This document shows, in pieces, positions 1 through 6,360 of a DNA stretch of 13,736 nucleotides. Numbering within the stretch: position 1 is the first letter of the stretch; each line of letters opens with the position of its first letter. The notes under the pieces were generated by a model, which saw only the letters and a list, made by a program, of their open reading frames with translations, ran no database searches and had not been told where the DNA came from. Origin of the DNA: Solobacterium sp. (lineage in GTDB: Bacteria > Bacillota_I > Bacilli_A > Erysipelotrichales > Erysipelotrichaceae); contig JABZMB010000034.1 of assembly GCA_015256455.1 (NCBI GenBank), positions 1 to 13,736 on the forward strand, written 5' to 3'. A program made the translations under genes and the position numbers.

Positions 1-10
1 ATCTGCTAAA

Positions 11-1081
11 ATGAATCAGATGAAAAATATAGATATCAAAAAGTTAACACAATGGTATGACCAAAATAAACGCAGTATGCCTTGGCGTGATACGGGTAAT
101 CCTTACGATGTTTGGTTAAGTGAGATTATGTTACAACAAACACGTATCGAAGCTGTTAGACCAAAGTATCTTGCATTTAAAAAGGAGTTACCTGATATAG
201 CAAGTTTAGCCAACTGTGATGACGATCGCTTAATGAGACTTTGGGAAGGCCTTGGATATTATAGTCGTGCAAGAAACTTGAAAAAATGTGCCATGTATTT
301 GATGGAACATTATGATGGTAAGTTACCAGAAAACTTTGAACTGCTGAAGAAACTTCCAGGAATCGGTCCTTATACAGCGGGTGCTATCGCTTCAATTGCA
401 TATAATCTTCCAGCTCCTGCAATCGATGGAAACGTGCTACGTGTACTAGCAAGATATTATGGAATAACTGAGGATATTCGTTTGCCAAAGGTAAAAGAAA
501 TGATTGAAGATAAACTCAATGATTTCTACAGTTCTAAACATCCAGATTCTAGTTACTCCTCATTTAATCAAGGTATCATGGAATTAGGTGAAACAGTTTG
601 TGTACCAAACGGTGCTCCCCAGTGCAAGAAATGTCCACTCAACAAAAACTGCTTTGCCTATCAAAATAAAATGACAGAAAGCATTCCATATCGTTCCTCT
701 CTAAAAGAGAGAAAAATACTAGAACGTACACTTTTTGTAATTCGCGACAATCAATCATTCTTGATTCATAAGCGACCTCACAAAGGACTTCTAGCAGGAT
801 TATACGAATTCCTGGGGGTTGATGCACATCTAACAAAATCAGAGGTGATTCGTCATGTTGAATTGTTAGGTTTTACTCCGATCAAGATTACTACACTACC
901 TGATGCAAAACATATTTTTACACATCTAGAGTGGAACATGCGTGCATATGAAATCAAAGTAGCTGAAATTCAGCACATATTAGATGAAAATTACTATCTT
1001 GTAAATAAAAAGGAACTGCAATCACTTGCAATCCCTTCTGCATTTAGAAAATATACTGATTGGTATTCTCTTAGAGACTAA
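11..1081 (+). CDS. mutY: A/G-specific adenine DNA glycosylase
   Basis: MutY removes adenine mispaired with 8-oxoguanine in base-excision repair; it is cytosolic and acts on DNA. The 356-residue length is normal for the family. Visible parts: the catalytic Glu38 in SEIMLQQT, the helix-hairpin-helix LPGIGPYTAG (115-124), the catalytic Asp139 in AIDGN, and four cysteines (197, 205, 208, 214) for the [4Fe-4S] cluster. The first cysteine gap is seven residues rather than the six of the Escherichia coli protein. From about residue 235 comes the NUDIX-like 8-oxoG recognition domain, with the HIFTHLEW motif (301-308) in the FSH position. Only ten bases precede the first ATG and no ribosome site is seen there; the next ATG, three codons in, is equally possible. 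A terminator follows the stop directly. Confidence 0.96.
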   Translation: MNQMKNIDIKKLTQWYDQNKRSMPWRDTGNPYDVWLSEIMLQQTRIEAVRPKYLAFKKELPDIASLANCDDDRLMRLWEGLGYYSRARNLKKCAMYLMEHYDGKLPENFELLKKLPGIGPYTAGAIASIAYNLPAPAIDGNVLRVLARYYGITEDIRLPKVKEMIEDKLNDFYSSKHPDSSYSSFNQGIMELGETVCVPNGAPQCKKCPLNKNCFAYQNKMTESIPYRSSLKERKILERTLFVIRDNQSFLIHKRPHKGLLAGLYEFLGVDAHLTKSEVIRHVELLGFTPIKITTLPDAKHIFTHLEWNMRAYEIKVAEIQHILDENYYLVNKKELQSLAIPSAFRKYTDWYSLRD

Positions 1082-1106
1082 CTCATTCCTAGTGAATGGG
1101 TTTTTT
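1082..1106 (+). terminator. Intrinsic terminator of mutY
   Basis: CTCATTC pairs with GAATGGG (7 bp, one T-G pair) around the loop CTAGT, followed by six T. It starts one base after the mutY stop codon, and its T tract overlaps the udp stop codon on the other strand. Read on the minus strand it has no good U tract, so it probably serves mutY only. Confidence 0.8.
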
Positions 1107-1887
1107 AGTCTGCACTGCCATCTTGTTCAATCAAGTACTTCACTGCTTCAATCGCAGCCTTGATTGCTAGGTCTGTATCGTGAACTTGTGGGTTTGGTAA
1201 ACCTGCTCTTTGACGTTCTTGGTTTGCGACTGTAAGTAGTACAGTTCCACAACGAACGTGTAAATAACTAGCTACGATAAATAGAGCAGCAGACTCCATT
1301 TCAGAAGCCTTCGCACCCATCTTGAGCCAAGCATCCCACTTACGAATTAAATCTGGTCCATTTGGAAGTGTTTCTGGACGATGTTGCCCATAGAAAGCAT
1401 CTTTACACTCTACAACACCTGTATGATATGGATGTTCAACGCGACGAGCACCTTCTACTAGTGCATTAACAATATCTAAATCTGGAACAGCCGGATATTC
1501 AATTGGAGAGTATTCCTTAGAAGTTCCTTCCATACGGATAGCACCAGTTGCGATAACTAAATCACCACTCTTTACACTCAAATCCATACCACCACATGTA
1601 CCTACACGGATAAATGTATCTGCACCAACTGCAGTTAACTCTTCCATTGCAATAGATGCACTAGGTCCACCAATACCTGTCGAAGTAACAGATACCTTTA
1701 CACCATTTAACCATCCCGTATAAGTTACATATTCACGACAATCGGCAACGAGTTCCGCATCATCAAAATATTTTGCGATTTTAGCACAACGCTTTGGATC
1801 ACCTGGCAAGAAGACATATCTACCTACATCACCCTTACCAACACCAGTATGATACTGTTTTCCGCTTCCTTCACTATAATCAATCAT
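1105..1887 (-). CDS. udp: Uridine phosphorylase (nucleoside phosphorylase family)
   Basis: Cleaves uridine with phosphate to uracil and ribose-1-phosphate in pyrimidine salvage, in the cytosol. The 260-residue protein has the PNP/UDP family layout: GDPKR (29-33) and RVGTCGG (94-100) at the phosphate site, KDAFYGQHRPE (162-172) in the region that binds the base in uridine phosphorylases, and EMESAALF (196-203), the ribose-binding Met-Glu segment. The FYGQ-type base loop and the overall length favour uridine phosphorylase over DeoD-type purine phosphorylase. The start is supported by AGAGAGG six bases upstream. It is monocistronic, with its own extended -10 promoter, and converges on mutY. No clear terminator is seen after it. 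Substrate preference (uridine versus a broader range) cannot be settled from sequence alone. Confidence 0.9.
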   Translation of the reverse strand: MIDYSEGSGKQYHTGVGKGDVGRYVFLPGDPKRCAKIAKYFDDAELVADCREYVTYTGWLNGVKVSVTSTGIGGPSASIAMEELTAVGADTFIRVGTCGGMDLSVKSGDLVIATGAIRMEGTSKEYSPIEYPAVPDLDIVNALVEGARRVEHPYHTGVVECKDAFYGQHRPETLPNGPDLIRKWDAWLKMGAKASEMESAALFIVASYLHVRCGTVLLTVANQERQRAGLPNPQVHDTDLAIKAAIEAVKYLIEQDGSAD

Positions 1888-1944
1888 AAAAAGCCTCTCT
1901 TTCTACATATTATTACAATAACTTTTAGTGATTCTGTTGATGTA

Positions 1945-1953
1945 ATTATATCA
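1945..1953 (-). promoter_or_regulatory. Extended -10 promoter of udp
   Basis: On the minus strand this reads TGATATAAT, a consensus extended -10 (TGn plus TATAAT). No good -35 lies at the usual distance, which is typical of extended -10 promoters. The predicted start near 1938 gives a 50-base leader carrying the udp ribosome site. Confidence 0.65.
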
Positions 1954-2052
1954 GACCACTATATGAAATAAATAAAATTACGCTAGATATGCGCTAAAAT
2001 AAGCACTCATTTTAACTTGAGTAAAAATTTTTGATTTTTTTGAATAAAATGA

Positions 2053-2081
2053 TTGCAAAGAAATTCTAGACATGCTATATT
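2053..2081 (+). promoter_or_regulatory. Promoter of the tRNA-Glu/tRNA-Trp unit
   Basis: TTGCAA (2053-2058), a 17-base spacer ending in TGC, and TATATT (2076-2081): a sigma-A promoter with both -35 and extended -10. The predicted start near 2088 is six bases before the first tRNA. Confidence 0.85.
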
Positions 2082-2093
2082 ATACAAGCACTT

Positions 2094-2167
2094 GGCGCGT
2101 TGGTGAAGTGGCTTAACACACCGCCCTTTCACGGCGGCATTCACGGGTTCGAATCCCGTACGCGTCA
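2094..2167 (+). tRNA. tRNA-Glu (anticodon TTC)
   Basis: A full cloverleaf can be drawn: acceptor GGCGCGT/ACGCGTC with one G-U pair, anticodon stem CCGCC/GGCGG around loop CTTTCAC with anticodon TTC at 2128-2130, T stem ACGGG/CCCGT around TTCGAAT, and discriminator A2167. The CCA end is not encoded. It is first in a two-tRNA transcript. Confidence 0.97.
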
Positions 2168-2178
2168 CTTTTTATTTT

Positions 2179-2249
2179 AGGGGCATCGTACAATGGTAGT
2201 ACATCGGTCTCCAAAACCGCTGATGGGAGTTCGATTCTCTCTGCCCCTG
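2179..2249 (+). tRNA. tRNA-Trp (anticodon CCA)
   Basis: Acceptor AGGGGCA/TGCCCCT, D stem GTAC/GTAC, anticodon loop CTCCAAA with CCA at 2211-2213, T stem GGGAG/CTCTC around TTCGATT, and discriminator G2249. The first pair of the anticodon stem is a T2204/C2220 mismatch and the variable loop is four bases. CCA is not encoded. It lies 11 bases after tRNA-Glu and shares its promoter and terminator. Confidence 0.95.
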
Positions 2250-2268
2250 CTGCTTACAGTCGATATAG

Positions 2269-2300
2269 GTCATGCATACACGCATGACTTTTTTCTTTTC
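2269..2300 (+). terminator. Terminator of the tRNA-Glu/Trp unit
   Basis: GTCATGC pairs perfectly with GCATGAC around the loop ATACAC, followed by a T-rich tail (TTTTTTCTTTTC). Confidence 0.85.
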
Positions 2301-2302
2301 TA

Positions 2303-2332
2303 TAATTAAAAAGCAAGAACTTAATCTTGCTT
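2303..2332 (-). terminator. Terminator of the NusG_II/Gx-transporter operon
   Basis: On the minus strand AAGCAAGA pairs with TCTTGCTT (8 bp, six-base loop) and runs into TTTAATTAT. The TAA stop of the Gx-transporter gene sits inside the hairpin loop, so the terminator starts within the last codons of the gene. Confidence 0.75.
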
Positions 2333-2830
2333 ACGTAATGGTTTTACACGCTGGATTGCAATCGTTGCTACAAATCCAGTTAATAAACCTGTTGGAATAG
2401 ATAATAGTAAGAAATAAGGTAATACAACGATAAATGCTGGTTGCATATAGAAGAATGTAACAACCAATACCTGTCCTAAAGAGTGACCAATCGAACTCAT
2501 CACTGAAGTAAACATTAAGGATGACTTTAATAAATCCATGAGAATCAAAATCAAACTGGATAATACTACACCAGCTAAACTAATCCAGAATACACTTCCG
2601 AAGATTGTTCCAGTTAAAAGATTACCAATCAATACACGCATCGCATTGACAATCAACATCTCCTTCACCCCTAGCATACGTAAGGCAACTAATGCCATGA
2701 TATTTGCTAGACCAATACGGAAGACACCCATGAGCGGTGGTATCATTGTAGTTTCTAAAATATTTAACGTAATAGCGATAGCAGCTAAGAGTGCTAATAC
2801 CGTAAAACGTTTTGTGCTAGATATACTCAT
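2321..2830 (-). CDS. Gx transporter family membrane protein (HepS1-like)
   Basis: A 169-residue integral membrane protein with about five hydrophobic segments (roughly 8-26, 36-54, 62-99, 105-128, 132-160). It matches the family once called heptaprenyl diphosphate synthase component I and now usually named Gx transporter family. Diagnostic segments are RIGLAN (38-43), followed by a hydrophobic stretch and GVKE, the SLAG turn (84-87), and GHSLGQ (115-120). The substrate is not established; the old synthase name is not supported by any catalytic motif. Its ATG overlaps the stop of the NusG_II gene by four bases (ATGA), so the two are translationally coupled. The polyprenyl synthase gene often found beside this pair is absent from the window. 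No clear own ribosome site is needed with this coupling. Confidence 0.85.
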   Translation of the reverse strand: MSISSTKRFTVLALLAAIAITLNILETTMIPPLMGVFRIGLANIMALVALRMLGVKEMLIVNAMRVLIGNLLTGTIFGSVFWISLAGVVLSSLILILMDLLKSSLMFTSVMSSIGHSLGQVLVVTFFYMQPAFIVVLPYFLLLSIPTGLLTGFVATIAIQRVKPLRKQD

Positions 2831-3294
2831 TTCACACCTAGATATTCAGATAATAGATTTGCCGAACCAATAAAAACATCATTTGGCAGACAAGTGATTG
2901 GGATAATGCTATTTTCGTCTGCCCAACCCATTTTTACGCATAGTTGATTTGGACAATCGACCTCACGTACATGCCATTTCTTATCTTTTACTTCAACGTG
3001 TACTTCACCCACATTACCTGTAACAACATACTCTCCATCAACACCTGAATCGAACCATTTTACAACTTTTCCACGATGTACAATACCCACCCAGATTCCA
3101 ACTGGCTTTTCTGTTGGAACACCAAGAGAATCTGCATTAGTACTAGGTTCTGTACTAGGTGTTGGAGTTGTTTCTGCAGTTGGCTCATCCTTCTTTGTAG
3201 GTTGTTTTTTGTTTTTAGCGATATTTAGACCAACAATACCTAATACTGCAATTAGGATAATACTGATCAAGATATATATTTCTTTCTTCTTCAT
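2827..3294 (-). CDS. NusG domain II-containing membrane-anchored protein
   Basis: A 155-residue protein with one N-terminal membrane segment (about 7-24), a Thr/Pro/Glu-rich linker (31-62), then a NusG_II (DUF1312-type) domain from about 66 to 146. The domain signature is visible: VDCPNQLCVKMGW (112-124) and ITCLPNDVFI (133-142), with cysteines 114, 119 and 135. It should sit outside the membrane. The family has no proven biochemical role but travels with Gx transporters and redox/FMN proteins, as here with the downstream Gx gene. There is no Shine-Dalgarno sequence before the ATG, and the extended -10 box ends nine bases upstream, so the transcript should start only three bases before the start codon. 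No alternative Met exists until residue 122, so this start is firm. Confidence 0.85.
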   Translation of the reverse strand: MKKKEIYILISIILIAVLGIVGLNIAKNKKQPTKKDEPTAETTPTPSTEPSTNADSLGVPTEKPVGIWVGIVHRGKVVKWFDSGVDGEYVVTGNVGEVHVEVKDKKWHVREVDCPNQLCVKMGWADENSIIPITCLPNDVFIGSANLLSEYLGVK

Positions 3295-3303
3295 AATGAC
3301 AAA

Positions 3304-3312
3304 ATTATAACA
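3304..3312 (-). promoter_or_regulatory. Extended -10 promoter, NusG_II/Gx operon
   Basis: The minus strand reads TGTTATAAT. Transcription should begin near A3297, leaving about three bases before the ATG at 3294. It forms a perfect 9-bp inverted repeat with the plus-strand box at 3342-3350. Confidence 0.7.
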
Positions 3313-3341
3313 TGATTAGACAAGTTTATCTCACCTAAGTT

Positions 3342-3350
3342 TGTTATAAT
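3342..3350 (+). promoter_or_regulatory. Extended -10 promoter of the small membrane protein gene
   Basis: TGTTATAAT on the plus strand. The +1 position seven bases after it is the A of the ATG at 3357, so the message should be leaderless. No good -35 is seen. Confidence 0.7.
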
Positions 3351-3356
3351 AACGAC

Positions 3357-3836
3357 ATGAATATGAGTAACAAGTATTTTCAATGTCTAATATTTCCAAT
3401 TATTCCAATCGTATTTACTCTACTTTGGCTAATTTTTGCGGGCTATGAAACAAATATTAGTGTCTTACTATCTAAACCTAATATTCGTATATTCCCCCTA
3501 TTACTAGCCGGGATTTCTCTGTTTTATCTTTTTTTGAAATGCAAAGAATACACTAACAAATATATACGAATCCTATTCTTTGTCATTGCGATTCTTGCGT
3601 TACTATTCCCCTACATTGAATCTACTATTATCAAAAACATGCATCTAATCTTTGCATACGCTACGTTAGTTCTCTATGTATACCTGATAAAAGATATGCC
3701 TCAGTTTTTCCAGTATCGAATGTTATTTTTTGTGGCATGTATCTTCTGTTTCTTTGATTGTATCTTACAGATGAAGATTACTGGTTTATCTGAGATTGTA
3801 TTCCTTTGGGTGAATGCATACATACTTACAAAATAA
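3357..3836 (+). CDS. Small polytopic membrane protein, unrecognised
   Basis: I do not recognise this 159-residue protein. It is very hydrophobic with five to six predicted membrane segments (about 10-28, 44-61, 69-87, 93-110, 120-137, 143-157) separated by short loops. Charged residues are few: a Lys/Arg-rich turn KCKEYTNKYIR (61-71) and KDMPQFFQYR (111-120). No catalytic or metal motif stands out, and there is no signal peptide distinct from the first membrane segment. It stands alone on the plus strand, divergent from the NusG_II operon and ended by a bidirectional terminator. No ribosome site precedes either the first ATG or the ATG two codons later; the promoter position predicts a leaderless transcript starting exactly at the first ATG. 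A conserved hypothetical membrane protein is as far as the sequence allows. Confidence 0.75.
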   Translation: MNMSNKYFQCLIFPIIPIVFTLLWLIFAGYETNISVLLSKPNIRIFPLLLAGISLFYLFLKCKEYTNKYIRILFFVIAILALLFPYIESTIIKNMHLIFAYATLVLYVYLIKDMPQFFQYRMLFFVACIFCFFDCILQMKITGLSEIVFLWVNAYILTK

Positions 3837-3861
3837 AAGTCGAATCTTACGATTCGGCTTT
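3836..3861. terminator. Bidirectional terminator between convergent genes
   Basis: AGTCGAATC pairs with GATTCGGCT (9 bp, one T-G pair, loop TTAC), flanked by A-rich sequence on the left and TTTATAT on the right. It can end both the membrane-protein gene (+) and the H1-like gene (-). Confidence 0.8.
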
Positions 3862-3866
3862 ATATA

Positions 3867-4391
3867 CTATTGATTTACTTCAGAAACTTTTTTACGTTCT
3901 GGACTTAAGTTATCGCAATAGAAACGTACAGCAACTGTACCTAATACACAGTTATCTTCTGTAGGTTCAACGATATAATAGTCACCTTCAAGCATGCAGT
4001 TATATAATGCTTGGCATACTGTCTTAAGGTTATCCTTACCAGCTTCAAATTGAGTCAATAATGCGTCAGCACTTAATTCAATATAGAGCCAATCTAAAGC
4101 CTTAGCTTCACCCTTCTTCCAGTTGATTGCATCTTCGTAATCTTTAACTGTCTTTAAATCTAAATCTTCCACCTTAGCCTTAGCTGTCTTCTTAACTACC
4201 TTCTTCTTTGTAGTTTCCTTCTTAACAGTCTTAGCAGCTGGTGCTTCCTTCTTAACTTTCTTTGCAGTTGTAGCTTTCTTTTCAGTAGCTTCCTTCTTTT
4301 CAGCCTTCTTTGCTGGTGCAGCCTTCTTCTTGGTAGCCTTCTTTTCAACTACTTCTTCTGCTACTTCTTTAACAGTTTTCTTTGTTGGCAT
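3867..4391 (-). CDS. Lysine-rich histone H1-like protein with a C-terminal domain
   Basis: A 174-residue two-part protein. Residues 1-73 are low-complexity: 28 of 73 are Lys, with Ala, Thr, Glu and Val, in repeated KK-A/T blocks resembling histone H1 tails and bacterial H1-like proteins; this part should be disordered and bind DNA or RNA. Residues 76-165 form a compact mixed domain with normal composition and aromatic residues (DAINWKKGEAKALDWLYIEL, 87-106, and GTVAVRFYCD, 151-160), which I do not recognise. The start is fixed by AAGGAGGA ten bases upstream, behind an extended -10. It is monocistronic and divergent from nnr. A nucleoid- or ribosome-associated role is inferred from composition only. 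The AAG-rich coding could inflate database matches, so homology should rest on the C-terminal domain. Confidence 0.8.
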   Translation of the reverse strand: MPTKKTVKEVAEEVVEKKATKKKAAPAKKAEKKEATEKKATTAKKVKKEAPAAKTVKKETTKKKVVKKTAKAKVEDLDLKTVKDYEDAINWKKGEAKALDWLYIELSADALLTQFEAGKDNLKTVCQALYNCMLEGDYYIVEPTEDNCVLGTVAVRFYCDNLSPERKKVSEVNQ

Positions 4392-4426
4392 GTTAGCAAA
4401 TCCTCCTTTTTCTACTGCTTATGCGA

Positions 4427-4435
4427 ATTATATCA
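4427..4435 (-). promoter_or_regulatory. Extended -10 promoter of the H1-like gene
   Basis: The minus strand reads TGATATAAT. The predicted start near 4420 gives a 29-base leader with a strong ribosome site. Confidence 0.65.
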
Positions 4436-4452
4436 TAATTTTATTATAATTT

Positions 4453-4482
4453 TTCACATTAGATTTCTGTAAGTGTTAATAT
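4453..4482 (+). promoter_or_regulatory. Promoter of nnr
   Basis: TTCACA (4453-4458), 18-base spacer ending in TGT, then TAATAT (4477-4482). The predicted start near 4489 lies just before the AAAGGA ribosome site at 4491-4496. Confidence 0.5.
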
Positions 4483-4504
4483 ATGGTTGTAAAGGATATA
4501 AAAC

Positions 4505-5968
4505 ATGATCGTTAGTCGTAAAGAAATGCTTGAGATTGAAGAAAAATCTGGGCTTTCATCATTTGATTTAATCAATCTTGTCGGCAAAAAATTAGCTGTC
4601 CATCTGTTACCATATTTAGATGTTAAATCTAATATTTTAGTACTGGCTGGAAATGGTAATAATGGTGCCGATTGTTTTGCACTTATCAACAATTTAAAAC
4701 AATTTCATATCAAGTTGATTTTGGTGAATGGTCTTCCAAACAATCCTGATGCAATGAAGATATATCAACAAGTTTCACCTTCAATCATTCAACCTCTGAC
4801 GGCTTTAGATACATGCTTGAAGGAATGTGATGTTATCATTGATGGTATTTTTGGTTTTGGATATCATGGCAAATTGTCAGAAGATAAACGTGTAGTATTC
4901 AAGCAAATACAGAATGCAAATAAACCGATTTATAGTATCGATATTAATTCTGGTGCTGAATGTGATTCTGCCATGCATGATTCATTCGCATTACATTCTA
5001 CAGTAACGTTTGCGATAGACTGTTATAAGCCTTTCCATATACTGCAGAAGTATCATCATCTTTTTGACAAGTTAGAACTTATTTCACTGGATATACCGCA
5101 TCCAAAACAAAGTAGTTTTTTGGAAATGAATCAGACTCTCTTCTTCCAAAATCTTGCAAAACGAAAAGAAACTGCACATAAAGGCAGTAACGGAAAGATA
5201 TTACTTGTTGGAGGTTCCTATGGAATGGCTGGGGCAATCAGCCTAAATATCACCGGTGCAAAAGCCCTGGGTTTTCCATATATTGAGGTAGGATGTATTG
5301 ATGGTATCTACCCTATTGTTGCCACAAAGCACACAACACCAGTATTCCATCCATTCTCGGCACATAATGTTGAACAACAGCTCGCTTCAACAATTGAACA
5401 TGTGAATGCAGCTGCTTTTGGTAGTGGGGTTACACAAATGTTTGAGAAAGAATTATGTCTTGATCTGATGATTCAAAAATGTCATGCTCCTTTGATATTA
5501 GATGCTGAAGGCATACGCATGTTGCGATATAACACATGGAAATTACGTTTTGCAAAGTCACCAATTATCCTAACACCGCATATCGGAGAATTTGCAGACT
5601 TATTCCACTTAGAAAAAGAAGAAGTCATGCGCAATCCTTTGCACTATGCCTTAAAGTGTGCAAAAGAATTAAAAGTATATATTGTATTAAAATCAGCACA
5701 TACAATTATTGCTACCCCAAACGGTCAATGTTATATTAACCAAACAGGTAATGAAGCCTTGGCTCAAGCTGGTAGTGGTGATTTACTGACTGGTATGTTA
5801 ACTGCACTACTTGCATATCATTGTGATATCTTTACTAGTCTACGTATGGGTGTATGGCTCCATGGCTATATTGCAGATAGGCTTGTTGAACATCACTCTA
5901 AGATGCATATGAATCTAGAAGATTATCCCACAGCAGTCGATCAATTCTTCTATGAAAATGGGTATTAA
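4505..5968 (+). CDS. nnr: Bifunctional NAD(P)H-hydrate epimerase / ADP-dependent dehydratase
   Basis: Repairs hydrated NAD(P)H: the N-terminal YjeF domain epimerises NAD(P)HX and the C-terminal ribokinase-like domain dehydrates the S form using ADP. The 487-residue length fits the fused bacterial enzyme. N-terminal landmarks are LAGNGNNGAD (47-56), CDVIIDGIFGFG (108-119) and DINSG (146-150). C-terminal landmarks are HKGSNGKILLVGGS (225-238), ILDAEG (331-336), LTPHIGEF (356-363) and TGNEALAQAGSGDLLTG (414-430), where GSGD carries the catalytic Asp. Several motifs are off-consensus: GNNGAD for GNNGGD, DINSG for DIPSG, and GFPYIEV where most enzymes have GAGLV. AAAGGA eight bases before the ATG supports the start. 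It is monocistronic with its own promoter and terminator. The dehydratase function looks secure; the epimerase half is more divergent. Confidence 0.9.
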   Translation: MIVSRKEMLEIEEKSGLSSFDLINLVGKKLAVHLLPYLDVKSNILVLAGNGNNGADCFALINNLKQFHIKLILVNGLPNNPDAMKIYQQVSPSIIQPLTALDTCLKECDVIIDGIFGFGYHGKLSEDKRVVFKQIQNANKPIYSIDINSGAECDSAMHDSFALHSTVTFAIDCYKPFHILQKYHHLFDKLELISLDIPHPKQSSFLEMNQTLFFQNLAKRKETAHKGSNGKILLVGGSYGMAGAISLNITGAKALGFPYIEVGCIDGIYPIVATKHTTPVFHPFSAHNVEQQLASTIEHVNAAAFGSGVTQMFEKELCLDLMIQKCHAPLILDAEGIRMLRYNTWKLRFAKSPIILTPHIGEFADLFHLEKEEVMRNPLHYALKCAKELKVYIVLKSAHTIIATPNGQCYINQTGNEALAQAGSGDLLTGMLTALLAYHCDIFTSLRMGVWLHGYIADRLVEHHSKMHMNLEDYPTAVDQFFYENGY

Positions 5969-5990
5969 AAAACGAGGACACCCTCGTTTT
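5969..5990. terminator. Bidirectional terminator between nnr and the FakA-like gene
   Basis: AAAACGAGG pairs with CCTCGTTTT (9 bp, loop ACAC). Seven T follow on the plus strand (5987-5993) and six on the minus strand, so it ends both convergent genes; the T tract overlaps the FakA-like stop codon. Confidence 0.88.
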
Positions 5991-5991
5991 T

Positions 5992-6249
5992 TTATCCCTT
6001 TAAACCTTCTTCTTGACGTTGCATATTCTCTACAACAACATCATAGATGTCACCGATAGATTGTGCATATTCAAGTACCTTCCATGGTTCATTTGTATGA
6101 TAATGAATTTTAATTAAAGTATCATCACCAACAACTAATAAGCAGTCACCTCGAAAATTCTCTGTAATATAGTCATTAATAACATCTTCATCTAAATCAT
6201 GTCCATCAATTAATAACTGTGTATCAAATTTAAATTCTAACTGTTCCAT
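5992..6249 (-). CDS. Stand-alone FakA middle (DAK phosphatase-type) domain protein
   Basis: This 85-residue protein matches the middle domain of fatty-acid kinase FakA/YloV, not its N-terminal DhaL-type kinase domain. The matched segments are LLVVGDDTLIKIHYHTNEP (37-55, family VVVGDD.LVKVHVHT..P), WKVLEYAQSIGDI (56-68) and VVVENMQRQ (71-79, family IKI.NMR.Q). In FakA this domain holds a zinc site of one Cys and two His; here both His (49, 51) are kept, but the Cys position in the family YCTEF motif aligns with Asp9 in FDTQL. It cannot phosphorylate alone because the ATP-binding domain is missing. GGAGGT eight bases before the ATG and an extended -10 show it is built for expression and not a gene fragment. 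It may bind a partner, metal or acyl group; the function is unknown. Confidence 0.75.
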   Translation of the reverse strand: MEQLEFKFDTQLLIDGHDLDEDVINDYITENFRGDCLLVVGDDTLIKIHYHTNEPWKVLEYAQSIGDIYDVVVENMQRQEEGLKG

Positions 6250-6274
6250 TTAAGTACCTCCATTAGATGTTGTT

Positions 6275-6283
6275 ATTATATCA
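6275..6283 (-). promoter_or_regulatory. Extended -10 promoter of the FakA-middle-domain gene
   Basis: The minus strand reads TGATATAAT; the predicted start near 6268 leaves a 19-base leader containing GGAGGT. Confidence 0.65.
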
Positions 6284-6360
6284 CGCTTTTAACGAAAACA
6301 AGTAGATATCAATAACAGGGCTTTTACTTAGATGTTGTGTATATAGTCTTGAGGTAGCCT

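Noticed and set aside
1105..1887. DeoD-type purine nucleoside phosphorylase as an alternative for udp
   Set aside because: Length and the KDAFYGQ base-binding region fit uridine phosphorylases better.
2321..2830. Heptaprenyl diphosphate synthase subunit
   Set aside because: Old family name only; the protein is polytopic and lacks any prenyl-synthase motif.
2538..2873. 111-codon plus-strand ORF
   Set aside because: Antisense shadow of the Gx-transporter and NusG_II genes, whose motifs and operon structure are clear.
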